NCBI GenBank assembly: GCA_018971835.1
Contig: JAGWZW010000004.1
Span: forward strand, 1-64,000
Length of the DNA: 64,000 bases
From: Alphaproteobacteria bacterium
GTDB taxonomy: Bacteria; Pseudomonadota; Alphaproteobacteria; Micropepsales; Micropepsaceae
Direction: 5' to 3'
Shown here: piece by piece, positions 8,783-17,318 of the stretch
Layout of the letters: every line of letters starts with the position of its first letter
Numbering within the stretch: position 1 is the stretch's first letter
Position numbers and translations under genes: made by a program
The notes under the pieces: model-generated
Seen by the model: only the letters and a program-made list of their open reading frames with translations
Told to the model about the DNA's origin: nothing
The model's database searches: none

Positions 8783-10149
8783 AGAATTTCGTTCGCCACC
8801 TTATCGAGACTGTCCTTGAAGATCGCGATCAACTCGGAGACATCGGCCTGCGTGGCCACCAGAGGCGGCGCGAAAACCAGCGTGTCGCCCAACGCGCGCG
8901 TGATCAAGCCGCGCTCAGCCGCCGCTTGCAGAACCCGGCGGCCCGTCCGGTTCGCTGCTGGAAAGGCCTCTTTTGTGGCTTTGTCCCTGACGAGTTCGAT
9001 GCCGATCATCATGCCGGCGCCACGCACATTGCCGACCAGCGGATGGGCACCAATGGCTTCCCGCATGACACGCTGGAGATGGGCGCCCTGAGCCGCCGCA
9101 TTCGCAACAATCCCTTCCTCATCGATAGCCTTCATCGTCGCCAGCGCCACGGCGGCACCGACCGGATGGGCGGAATAGGTATAGCCGTGGGCAAAGAGAC
9201 CGGCCTTGTCCGTGTGCTTTTCGATGACGTCCCAGATCTTCGGCGAAACCAGACAGGCCGACATCGGGAAATAGCCGCTGGTGATGCCCTTGGCGGCGGA
9301 AATCAGGTCTGGCCGGAGATTGTAGGTCTGGCTGCCCCAATAGGTGCCGAGGCGACCGAAGCCGGACACGACCTCATCAAGCACAAGCAGGACATCGTGG
9401 CGTTCCAGCACCGGCACGATCTCCTCGAAATAGCCTTCCGGGGGCGGCACCAGCCCCCCCGCCCCCATGACCGGCTCTGCGAAGAAGGCTGCCACCGTGT
9501 CGGCGCCCTCCCGCTTGATCGTGTCATCCAGTTCGGCCGCGAGCTGTTTGGAGAAATCGCGTTCAGACATGCCGGCCGGCGCATTCTTATAATAATTCGG
9601 ACTGGAGACATGCAAAATCGGTCCCAGCGGCAAATCGAACCGCGTATGCATGTTGGCCAGGCCGGTCAGCCCGCTGGTGACGATGCTAGAGCCGTGATAG
9701 GCATTCTGCCGCGCGATAATCTTCTTCTTCTTCGGGCGACCGAGCAGGTTGTTGTAGTACCAGATCAGCTTGATCTGGGTTTCATTGGCATCGCTGCCGG
9801 AGACACCGAAGAACACACGCGCCATCGGCACCGGTGCGTGCTTGAGGACTTCCTGCGCGCATTCGGCGGCCACATCGGTCGACATGCTGTTGAACGCGTG
9901 GAAAGACGACAGCTTGGCGCTTTGCTGAGCAAGCGCATCCACGATGTCCTTGCGACCATAGCCCAGATTCACGCACCACAGGCCCGCCATGCCGTCGAGA
10001 TATTCCTTGCCATGAATATCCTTCAGCCGCACGCCGCGCCCCTCGCTCATCAGCGTGGGGCCGTCGCGGTTGAGGTCGGAAATCCAGGTGAACGGATGGA
10101 ACAGGCTCTCGCGATCGATCTGCCCGGCGCGTTGGATGTCAATGGTCAT
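8779..10149 (-). CDS. Class III (omega) aminotransferase
   Basis: 456 residues. PLP-binding features are GVSGSDANET near 115-124, YHGSS at 151, catalytic Asp 258 in LVLDEVVSGFGRLG and Schiff-base Lys 287 in ISAAKGITSGYFP. This pattern matches omega-amino-acid or amine:pyruvate transaminases. ATG 10149 has GGAGATCC upstream; a long open frame continues further 5' but belongs to antisense of the hydrolase. It is 13 bases from the hydrolase stop and overlaps the TPP enzyme by four bases. It probably removes a terminal amino group from the pathway substrate, giving an aldehyde or keto acid. Confidence 0.92.
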   Translation of the reverse strand: MTIDIQRAGQIDRESLFHPFTWISDLNRDGPTLMSEGRGVRLKDIHGKEYLDGMAGLWCVNLGYGRKDIVDALAQQSAKLSSFHAFNSMSTDVAAECAQEVLKHAPVPMARVFFGVSGSDANETQIKLIWYYNNLLGRPKKKKIIARQNAYHGSSIVTSGLTGLANMHTRFDLPLGPILHVSSPNYYKNAPAGMSERDFSKQLAAELDDTIKREGADTVAAFFAEPVMGAGGLVPPPEGYFEEIVPVLERHDVLLVLDEVVSGFGRLGTYWGSQTYNLRPDLISAAKGITSGYFPMSACLVSPKIWDVIEKHTDKAGLFAHGYTYSAHPVGAAVALATMKAIDEEGIVANAAAQGAHLQRVMREAIGAHPLVGNVRGAGMMIGIELVRDKATKEAFPAANRTGRRVLQAAAERGLITRALGDTLVFAPPLVATQADVSELIAIFKDSLDKVANEIL

Positions 10150-10162
10150 GATGGATCTCCGG

Positions 10163-11056
10163 TTAGCTCGCCGCGGTGACAACGCGCGCAAGAAAGCCGC
10201 TGACGTGCCCGGCAAAAACCTCAGGCGCGTCATCGTGAACGTAATGGGTCGCGCCCGCGACGGTGACGGCGTCGATGTGGGGATTTCCACTGACCATCCG
10301 CGCAACCGTGTCGGCGGCACAGAAATCGGTGCGTTCGCCGCGAATGACCAGGGTGGGAACTGAAAGGCTCTCCACGACCGGCCACAGGTCCACGACCCGT
10401 GCAGGATCCGGCGCCATGCGCGTTCTGCTGATGCCGGCCGCGTCGTAGCGCCACTGGATCGTCCCGTCGGCACCTTCGCGCAGGCTTTCGGCCAGGCGCT
10501 CTTCCAATGCGTCCACGCCAACGCTCGGCCTGGCCTTCCGCCAATAGGCGCGTGCCTCGTCCCAGGACTTGAACGAAAGCGGCAGACTCGCCATCTCGCG
10601 CAAAATGCGCGACGCCCCCGCCCCCGCGGCGGACGAGCCTGGCGCAATATCTTCAATAATGAGCCCCAGAAGGCGCTGCGGATGTTTGGCGGCATAGACG
10701 TAGGACGTCGTCCCGCCCATCGAATGCCCGACCAGGACAAACCGCGGCAATGCGAGGCTGTCCACCACGGCTTCCAAGTCGGCCAGATAGGCATCTGTGT
10801 AATAGTTGCAGCCCGGATCCCACGCGCTCTCGCCACGGCCACGCTGATCGTAAGCGATCAGCCGAAAGTCGCTCGATAAGGCACTCGCCAAGCGTCGCCA
10901 TGTCCCGGAATAGCCACGAAGGCCGTGGAGCAGAACGATTGGCACCGCATCGGGCGGTCCCCATTCCCGGACCCGCAAGCGTAATCCGTTCGCCGTAAGA
11001 TATCCTTCGCGCTCTCCAGGGAGGCGACCGGCATCGAAAGAAGGGGCATGGCTCAT
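10163..11056 (-). CDS. Alpha/beta-fold hydrolase
   Basis: 297 residues. HG of the oxyanion hole appears in IVLLHGLRGYSGTW, the nucleophile elbow is VGHSMGG (Ser 112), and the C-terminal His is in ATHYVHDDAPE. This is the compact fold of C-C bond hydrolases, lactonases, esterases and amidases. The start MSHAPSFDAG (ATG 11056) was chosen because the alignable part begins soon after; the ribosome binding site is weak. It lies between the DUF1185 gene and the aminotransferase in one operon, so it may open a ring-fission product, lactone or amide. It resembles MhpC/BphD-type enzymes only in general architecture. Confidence 0.9.
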   Translation of the reverse strand: MSHAPSFDAGRLPGEREGYLTANGLRLRVREWGPPDAVPIVLLHGLRGYSGTWRRLASALSSDFRLIAYDQRGRGESAWDPGCNYYTDAYLADLEAVVDSLALPRFVLVGHSMGGTTSYVYAAKHPQRLLGLIIEDIAPGSSAAGAGASRILREMASLPLSFKSWDEARAYWRKARPSVGVDALEERLAESLREGADGTIQWRYDAAGISRTRMAPDPARVVDLWPVVESLSVPTLVIRGERTDFCAADTVARMVSGNPHIDAVTVAGATHYVHDDAPEVFAGHVSGFLARVVTAAS

Positions 11057-11093
11057 TGCGATCACACGGTCCCAATCGGCGCCACCATACCGG

Positions 11094-11702
11094 CTAGCGC
11101 AGCCCGTCCTTGCCAGAAATCTCATCGGCGGCAAGCCCCCCGAGGCGGGGATGCAGCCGCCCTCGCGTCGCCACCGCCATGGCAATCACCACTTCGTCGG
11201 GGCCAGGCGCATCGGCAAAGGTCACCGAGATCGTGTCATAATGGGAGCGCACATAGAGCGCATCCTTATGCGCGAGCGGAATGTCGATTTCCGTTCCTGG
11301 GCCGCCGCGCTTACCCGTCGAGGGAACCCAGGCCAGCGCCCCACCGACGGCGTCGCGGATAGGATTCGCAAAGGCCGTGGTGAGAAACGCATTTCCGTTC
11401 TCATATTCGCCATTGGCGCCGACGATGGCGGCCTTGCCATAGCTTTGGACGCTGCGCCCGTTCAACCGTGCGAGCAAGCGGCGGCCGAACTCGATACCTA
11501 GCGGCTCGGAAGCCGCTATCACCTCTGCAAAGGACTCGGCAAAGGCACCAGCATGCGGATTCTGAATGGCCGCAGCCACCACGATCTTCACCAGCGGGTC
11601 GCCATCGGCTAGGCGCCCGGCCTCCGTCGCCAGCACCTCCTCCTGAATCTCATACCACTTACGGATGTGTAAGCCGTGGAAGTTCGGCATTCGCGGCGAC
11701 AT
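11094..11702 (-). CDS. DUF1185 amino-acid-synthesis-family protein
   Basis: 202 residues. The sequence (start HGLHIRKWYEIQEEV, middle AAIVGANGEYENGNAF, end GPDEVVIAMAVATRGRLHPR) matches the family annotated as amino acid synthesis protein, whose biochemical role is not established. ATG 11702 has AAGGG nine bases upstream; ATG 11708 is too close to it. It is the first gene of the seven-gene minus-strand operon. The fold family binds small amides or amino compounds in the few structures I recall, so a role on a nitrogenous intermediate is plausible but unproven. Confidence 0.85.
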   Translation of the reverse strand: MSPRMPNFHGLHIRKWYEIQEEVLATEAGRLADGDPLVKIVVAAAIQNPHAGAFAESFAEVIAASEPLGIEFGRRLLARLNGRSVQSYGKAAIVGANGEYENGNAFLTTAFANPIRDAVGGALAWVPSTGKRGGPGTEIDIPLAHKDALYVRSHYDTISVTFADAPGPDEVVIAMAVATRGRLHPRLGGLAADEISGKDGLR

Positions 11703-11994
11703 ACCCATTACCCTTGACACGAATTGCTGCAAACCGGTCTCAAAAACCAATAGTACCGATATTGCAACAATAACACCATGTCAACACTATAATTGCGTTT
11801 CAGGAACAATCTGCTGTAGGCTGCCGCATCGCTGATTGTTTCGGATATCAGGAGCTCCGCACGCACCTCATTCGCGCCCACGCATCGGCAGCACAGATTC
11901 GATTTCACTGCCGCAACAGGCCGAACAAGTCGCACGAGGGCCCGGCCTCCGGGCACGACGGTATGGCGTCTCCGAATGCGAAGAAGAATGCAAC
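11703..11994. promoter_or_regulatory. Divergent promoter region with TATTG-N3-CAATA dyad
   Basis: The region separates the seven-gene operon (minus) from the kinase/phospholyase pair (plus). On the minus strand a consensus TTGACA (3' end near 11777) is followed, 17 bases on, by a weak TATCGG. The perfect dyad TATTGCAACAATA (11760-11772) lies in that spacer, the position expected for a repressor operator. Similar ATTG/CAAT half-sites occur in other control regions of the block. Confidence 0.45.
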
Positions 11995-13047
11995 ATGAAC
12001 ACAACGCCTTCCTCATCCCATTGCCAGCCGATCATCCGTTCTATGCTTGATGCGACCGCGCCATGTCCCGTCGGTGGACGCGTCGCCGCGCAGCTGCTCG
12101 ATGAGCATTACGGGTTGGTGGGCGAGCTATCGGAATTGACCGGCGAACGAGACGAGAACTTCCGTCTCAGGGTTCGAGACGGCAACGAACTCATATTAAA
12201 GGTTTTCGGGCTCTCGCAGCCGCGTGGAGAAGCAGAGCTTCTGGCGGCCGTGCTCGAACATCTGAGCCGGCACGCGCCGGATCTACCGGTGCCGCGGCTC
12301 ATCCCAAGCCGCGACGGCCTTGATACGCTCCGTTTCGTGGACAGCAAAGGCCATGAGCGGCACGCTGTGGTGTATAGCTTCCTCGCGGGCAAACCGCTCA
12401 TCGACGCGCGCCGATCCACGAGTCAGCATCGTCAATGCGGCGCTCTCCTTGCCCGAACGGCCATCGGTCTCAGGGACTTCGCCCACCCCGCAATGTACCG
12501 TCCCGTGATTTGGGATCTGCGCAATCTGACCTTGTTGCTCCCACTGATCCAGCAGCTCGACGAGTTGCCTTTCGAAGAATTCATATGTGCGTTTATCGAC
12601 GAATTCGCCTACAGCGTGTCCGCGCGTCTAGACCGCGCGCCCCGCCAGTTTGTGCATAATGACTTCAACGCGCGCAACATCATCGTGGACGCTCATGATG
12701 AGACTCGAGTCACAGGCGTCATCGATTTTGGCGACGCCGTTCATACCGCACGCATTGCCGATGTCGCTGTCGGCGTCATCGGCCAATTGTCGGCGCCTGA
12801 AGGGGCCGAAGACGCATTTCATGCGTTCGTCGAAGCCTATCAAGAGCTTTCACCTCTGGACACGGAGGAGTTCCTGTTGCTGCCATGGCTGGTGGCCGGC
12901 CGGACCGTGCAAAATGTGATCTTGACGTCCTGGTACCGAAGCCGCCACCCCGAAGAGGAACACTTCGCCGCCTTCGGTCGAGACTTTTTTGCCTGGCGGA
13001 TCGAATTCGCCAAGCACCTCTGCGCGCTGGCAAGAAGCAGCGGCTGA
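11995..13047 (+). CDS. APH-fold kinase, hydroxylysine/amino-alcohol kinase-like
   Basis: 350 residues of the aminoglycoside-phosphotransferase fold. An ATP-lobe Lys occurs in ELILKVFG, the catalytic loop is HNDFNARN (His 221, Asp 223, Asn 228) and the metal-binding motif is IDFGD (Asp 244). ATG 11995 was chosen over an in-frame ATG at 11836 because the extra 53 residues look non-coding. It is followed 52 bases later by a class III PLP enzyme of the phospholyase type. In animals hydroxylysine kinase works with a phospholyase, and bacteria fuse the same two domains, so this protein probably phosphorylates an amino alcohol rather than an antibiotic. Confidence 0.85.
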   Translation: MNTTPSSSHCQPIIRSMLDATAPCPVGGRVAAQLLDEHYGLVGELSELTGERDENFRLRVRDGNELILKVFGLSQPRGEAELLAAVLEHLSRHAPDLPVPRLIPSRDGLDTLRFVDSKGHERHAVVYSFLAGKPLIDARRSTSQHRQCGALLARTAIGLRDFAHPAMYRPVIWDLRNLTLLLPLIQQLDELPFEEFICAFIDEFAYSVSARLDRAPRQFVHNDFNARNIIVDAHDETRVTGVIDFGDAVHTARIADVAVGVIGQLSAPEGAEDAFHAFVEAYQELSPLDTEEFLLLPWLVAGRTVQNVILTSWYRSRHPEEEHFAAFGRDFFAWRIEFAKHLCALARSSG

Positions 13048-13099
13048 TGTTGCAGTCACACCGCCTAGAAACTGACGGTGACAAAAAGGAGCTGATGTG

Positions 13100-14350
13100 A
13101 TGCCTACAACCAGTCACGAGCACGACACGTTACTTGCACGGCGGCAGCGCGCTCTTTCGCCCAGTTACCGGCTTTTCTACGAGGAACCGATACACGCCAT
13201 CCGCGGCGAGGGCGTATGGATTTACGATGCCGAGGGCCGCCGCTATCTCGACGCCTATAACAATGTGCCCGTCGTGGGACATTGTCATCCGCACGTTGTC
13301 GAACAAATGGTCAGGCAGGCGTCAGTTCTCAACACACACACGCGCTATCTGACGGACAAACCGATCGAACTTGCCGAGCGGCTTCTTGGTACGATGCCCC
13401 CCGAACTCGGCTCTGTCATCTTCACGAACTCTGGCAGCGAAGCCAACGACCTTGCTGTCCGGATCAGCAGACTGGTGACAGGCAACAGCGGCATCATTGT
13501 CACCGATTGCGCGTACCATGGCACGACGGACTTGCTTTCGGGTCTTTCCCCGGTGACCGGCCTGCCTACCGGGCCCGGCGTCTTCACCGTCTCCCTCCCG
13601 CTTAAGATGACCGATGCCGCAGAATTCCGCGTCTTGGTACGCGGTGCGCTTGACAATATGCACGAGGCCGGAATCAAGCCTGCGGCACTTCTTGTCGATA
13701 CGATTTTCGGCAGCGACGGCGCCGTTTCCGACCCCGCAGGCTTCCTTAAGGACGCCGTGGACGACGTCCGCCGCGAGGGCGGTCTTTTCATCGCCGACGA
13801 GGTCCAGCCGGGATTCGGACGAACTGGCGCCGGCATGTGGGGCTTCGCACGCCACGGCGTCGTTCCGGATATCGTCACGATGGGCAAACCGATGGGAAAT
13901 GGCTATCCCGTCGCTTCGGCAGTGCTGAGACGAGAACTTGCCGACGCCTTTGGCCGTCACCAGCGCTACTTCAACACCTTCGGCGGAAGCACCGTGGGAT
14001 GCGTAGTCGCGCTGGCAGTGCTGGACGTGATACAGAACGAGAGCCTCATCGCACATGCGGCCGAAACCGGCGCCTATCTGAAGGACGGGCTGCAGAATCT
14101 CTGCGACCGCCACGATGTGTTCACAGACCTCCGTGGCACCGGCCTGTTCCTCGGCGTCCAGACCCCCTCTGGTGACATCGCCGCGCGCATCGTCAACGCC
14201 CTGCGGCGCGCGGGCGTGCTGATCGGAGCCGCGGGCCGGGGCAACGCCGCGCTCAAAATTCGGCCACCCCTTCCCATTTCGCGAAGCGATGCCGACTATC
14301 TCATCGGCACAATCGAGGATGTCCTCAGAAAAGATATCGAAGGAGCGTAA
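13100..14350 (+). CDS. PLP-dependent phospholyase-like class III enzyme
   Basis: 416 residues. Family marks include YNNVPVVGHCHPHVV (residues 53-67), FTNSGSEAND, Asp 233 in FIADEVQPGFGRTG and Schiff-base Lys 263 in TMGKPMGNGYP. The paired NNV..GHCHP and GKPMGNG motifs are typical of ethanolamine-phosphate and phosphohydroxylysine phospholyases, which eliminate phosphate and ammonia instead of transaminating. AAGGAG precedes the start; GTG 13097 is an alternative. It is in one transcript with the APH-fold kinase, giving a phosphorylate-then-eliminate pathway that turns an amino alcohol into an aldehyde. A plain transaminase remains possible. Confidence 0.88.
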   Translation: MPTTSHEHDTLLARRQRALSPSYRLFYEEPIHAIRGEGVWIYDAEGRRYLDAYNNVPVVGHCHPHVVEQMVRQASVLNTHTRYLTDKPIELAERLLGTMPPELGSVIFTNSGSEANDLAVRISRLVTGNSGIIVTDCAYHGTTDLLSGLSPVTGLPTGPGVFTVSLPLKMTDAAEFRVLVRGALDNMHEAGIKPAALLVDTIFGSDGAVSDPAGFLKDAVDDVRREGGLFIADEVQPGFGRTGAGMWGFARHGVVPDIVTMGKPMGNGYPVASAVLRRELADAFGRHQRYFNTFGGSTVGCVVALAVLDVIQNESLIAHAAETGAYLKDGLQNLCDRHDVFTDLRGTGLFLGVQTPSGDIAARIVNALRRAGVLIGAAGRGNAALKIRPPLPISRSDADYLIGTIEDVLRKDIEGA

Positions 14351-14493
14351 TAGAGCCTCATAAGTGATCCTTTCTGCCTCTCTTTGGTAGCGCATATCCA
14401 CGTCAGACATATCGAGACCTGTAGATCGGCGAGCCCATGCACGGCCCACGCGTCATCGACCTATCGGCATCGGCCGGCACTTGATGAAGCGCA

Positions 14494-14892
14494 TTACGGA
14501 AAGCGAGCTGCCACCACATCGATTTCCACATAAAGACCTTCGGCGGCCAGACGGGGTACATAGAGAAGCGTGGCGGCCGGTGCGATGTCGCCTAAGATCG
14601 AATGGCGAATGGCCCGCAACCTGTCGGCCGCTAGCGGTTTCACCAGATAGGTCGTCAGCTTGACGATGTTGCGCGGGGACAGCCCGCAATCCTTCAGGAT
14701 GTCGTCGATTGTCTGGACGGCCAGTTCATATTGCTCGTCGACAAAATCGGGGACCGAGCCGTCCTCACGCAGGCCAACCTGACCCGAGAAATACAGGAGT
14801 TCGGCGTTCGAGCGCACGGTGGCGACATGCGAATAGGGGCCGAAGGGGGGCGCCACCGTCGCGGGATTTCGAAAGGTTATGCTGTCGGCCAT
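14494..14892 (-). CDS. RidA-family protein without the deaminase arginine
   Basis: 132 residues with the family fold: an N-terminal GPYSH, central LLYFSGQVGLREDG and C-terminal LAAEGLYVEIDVVA. Canonical RidA (E. coli Arg 105, in PARSC) uses an arginine to bind 2-imino acids; here the equivalent position reads PAATL, so it is Ala. Such Arg-less members form other Rid subgroups, and at least one RidA-fold branch deaminates 2-aminomuconate in aminophenol catabolism. It stands alone, divergent from the amine dehydrogenase-like gene, with which it shares a control region. A deaminase of a pathway enamine is the best guess. Confidence 0.92.
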   Translation of the reverse strand: MADSITFRNPATVAPPFGPYSHVATVRSNAELLYFSGQVGLREDGSVPDFVDEQYELAVQTIDDILKDCGLSPRNIVKLTTYLVKPLAADRLRAIRHSILGDIAPAATLLYVPRLAAEGLYVEIDVVAARFP

Positions 14893-15185
14893 AGCGATTT
14901 CCTGCGGCGAGAGGGCTTCAAGTCCGAATACGACAGTTGTTCAAAAATAGCAACTATATAGTCTATACAATATTATTGTTGCGCTTTTTGACACAATAGA
15001 TATCCTCCCATCCACATGCTTCGCGGGCAGGCGCGCCCGATTCCGAGACCTCAAATTGCAGCCGTACGGCAGGAATCCCCACGGCGCGTCGTCCGGATGA
15101 ACATTGCAAATAGCCGCGCGCGCGACCGGCCGCTCTTGAAAAGCATTCATCGCCTTTCGCGCAGATACACATCTGGGAGATACCG
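14893..15185. promoter_or_regulatory. Divergent control region with ACAAT-N3-ATTGT dyad
   Basis: An AT-rich segment contains the dyad ACAATATTATTGT at 14968-14980, flanked by TATATAGTCTATA. It separates the RidA gene (minus) from the amine-dehydrogenase-like gene (plus). TTGACA occurs at 14989 on the plus strand but without a convincing -10 at 17 bases. This is a likely binding site for a regulator shared by both genes. Confidence 0.4.
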
Positions 15186-17255
15186 TTGAGAAGCCCGCAG
15201 TACGACATTCTTTTCGAACCCGTGCGGATCGGCCCTCTGAAGGCAAAGAACCGATTTTATCAGGTGCCTCATTGCAACGGCATGGGACATCGCGCGCCCT
15301 CCGGCATGGCAGGGATGCGCCGGGTCAAGGCTGAAGGCGGCTGGGCCGTCGTTTGCACGGAAGTCTGCGAGATTCATCCGTCAGCGGACATATCCCCACA
15401 TTCGGAAGCCCGCCTGTGGGATGACAGGGATATACCCGCCTTGGCGCGCGCGGCTGACGCGATCCATGAGTTCGGTGCTCTGGCCGGCGTGGAACTTGGC
15501 CATCATGGATTTCGCGCGCAGAACCGCACATCGCGCGAAGTGCCGATGGGCCCTTCGTCTCACACAGTGGTCTCCTACGATCCCGTACAATCGAGGGCGA
15601 TGGACAAGGAGGACATACGCAATATCCGGCGCTGGCATGTCGCGGCTGCCCGGCGCGCCAAGCGGGCGGGATTCGACTTGATCTATGTGTATGCGGCACA
15701 CGGTCTGGTTACGCCGATGCAGTTCCTCTCACGGCGCTATAATCAAAGGACGGACGAATATGGCGGCCCACTTGAGAACCGTGTGCGTCTTCTGCGCGAA
15801 TTAATCGTAGACACCAAAGACGCCGTCGGAGCGACATGCGCGGTCCCTGTGCGCATTTGCATCGATGAGCTGGTAGGCCCCAATGGCTTGTGCGCCGAAG
15901 ATGAAGGGCGCGACGTCATCGAGATGCTCGCCGATCTTCCAGATCTTTGGGACGTGACTGTGGGCGATTGGTCAAATGACTCCAGGCCATCCCGATTCGG
16001 CGGAGAAGGCGTCCATGAGCAATATGTCGCGCATGTGAAGGCTGTCACAGGCAAGCCTGTGGTCGGGGTGGGACGGTTCACCTCGCCTGACGCGATGGTT
16101 TCGCAAGTTCGGCGTGGCGTGCTGGATATGATTGGGGCTGCCAGGCCATCCATCGCCGATCCCTTCCTACCGAAAAAGGTTGAGGAAGGCCGCATTGATG
16201 ACATTCGCGAATGCATCGGCTGCAACATTTGCGCGGCCTCAGACAATACCTATACGCCGATCCGGTGTACACAAAACCCGACCATGGGCGAAGAATGGCG
16301 TCGGAATTGGCACCCGGAAAGAGTGCCTCCGCGCGAAAGCAAAGATCGCATTCTCGTGATCGGCGCCGGTCCTGCCGGGCTCGAATGCGCGATGACGCTG
16401 GGCAAGCGCGGTTATGAGGTAGGCTTGGCCGAGGCCGCCACGGAGCTGGGCGGCCGTGTTGCCCGCGAGGCAAAATTGCCAGGATTGTCTGCCTGGGGCC
16501 GGGTGCGCGATTATCGGGTCGGTCAACTACACCAATTGCCCAATGTGAGCATTTTCCTCGACAGCAAAATGTCGGCCCAGGACATCTTGGAGGCAGAATT
16601 CGACCGTGTTGTTCTGGCGGTGGGATCTTCGTGGCGCCGGGACGGCGTCGCCCGCTACCATCGCGTGCCGCCGCAGACGCTCGACGACACCAGGATCTTC
16701 ACGCCCGACGACATCATGGCTGGCGCGCAAATCGAAGGGCCGGTGGCGATCTATGACGACGATCATTACTATATGGGTGGCGCCATGGCTGAAATGCTCA
16801 GGCAGCGAGGCCTCGAGGTCACGTTGGTCACTCCAGCCCCGCTCGTATCCAATTGGGCCGTGAACACCTTGGAACAGCCAAAGATCCAGAGCCGGCTTCT
16901 GGAGCTCGGCGTGTCGATCAGGGCCAATGAAGCCCTGGTCGCCTTCGGCGAGCAGCACGCTGAGCTTGCCTGCGTGTTCACAGGGCGGCGTCAGACGATT
17001 CCCGCTGCCTCGGTACTGATGGTGACGTCACGCCTTTCGCGAACCGACCTACAACATGACCTGTTGTCGTCCGCCGCGCTCTGGCAAGACGCCCGTATCA
17101 AATCCGTCACCTCGATCGGCGATTGCCTTGCACCGGGCACCATTGCGCAAGCTGTCTTCGGTGGCCATCGTTATGCCCGCGAGTTTGAAGTACCCCCATC
17201 TGAAAGCGTTCCGTTCCAGCGCGAGATCGCAGCGCTCGGGGATTGGCCGAGTTAG
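15186..17255 (+). CDS. Trimethylamine/histamine-dehydrogenase-like iron-sulfur flavoprotein
   Basis: 689 residues: FMN TIM barrel (1-340), [4Fe-4S] segment and C-terminal FAD/ADP-binding domains (GAGPAGLECAMTLGKRGY). Cys 30 (FYQVPHCNG) aligns with the Cys that carries covalent 6-S-cysteinyl-FMN in trimethylamine dehydrogenase. Tyr 169, His 172 and a nearby Asp 265 (GDWSND) match its catalytic residues, and Cys 343, 346, 349 and 361 (CIGCNIC, then C) match its cluster. Tyr 60 of the substrate cage is Val here, so the amine differs from trimethylamine. The start is TTG 15186, with GGGAG upstream. It probably oxidises an amine and passes electrons to a flavoprotein or quinone. Cytoplasmic. Confidence 0.92.
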   Translation: MRSPQYDILFEPVRIGPLKAKNRFYQVPHCNGMGHRAPSGMAGMRRVKAEGGWAVVCTEVCEIHPSADISPHSEARLWDDRDIPALARAADAIHEFGALAGVELGHHGFRAQNRTSREVPMGPSSHTVVSYDPVQSRAMDKEDIRNIRRWHVAAARRAKRAGFDLIYVYAAHGLVTPMQFLSRRYNQRTDEYGGPLENRVRLLRELIVDTKDAVGATCAVPVRICIDELVGPNGLCAEDEGRDVIEMLADLPDLWDVTVGDWSNDSRPSRFGGEGVHEQYVAHVKAVTGKPVVGVGRFTSPDAMVSQVRRGVLDMIGAARPSIADPFLPKKVEEGRIDDIRECIGCNICAASDNTYTPIRCTQNPTMGEEWRRNWHPERVPPRESKDRILVIGAGPAGLECAMTLGKRGYEVGLAEAATELGGRVAREAKLPGLSAWGRVRDYRVGQLHQLPNVSIFLDSKMSAQDILEAEFDRVVLAVGSSWRRDGVARYHRVPPQTLDDTRIFTPDDIMAGAQIEGPVAIYDDDHYYMGGAMAEMLRQRGLEVTLVTPAPLVSNWAVNTLEQPKIQSRLLELGVSIRANEALVAFGEQHAELACVFTGRRQTIPAASVLMVTSRLSRTDLQHDLLSSAALWQDARIKSVTSIGDCLAPGTIAQAVFGGHRYAREFEVPPSESVPFQREIAALGDWPS

Positions 17256-17318
17256 CCGTTTAAACCGCTGCGCCGTTCGTGATCATTTGGGGGACAGCTC
17301 GAGGCCAGCCAAGGCATG

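Noticed and set aside
7523-9091. A 522-residue plus-strand frame
   Set aside because: Antisense to the TPP enzyme and aminotransferase; low-complexity Arg-rich product.
10150-10842. N-terminal extension of the class III aminotransferase to 687 residues
   Set aside because: The extra part is antisense-frame reading over the alpha/beta hydrolase; the true start at 10149 has a good ribosome binding site.
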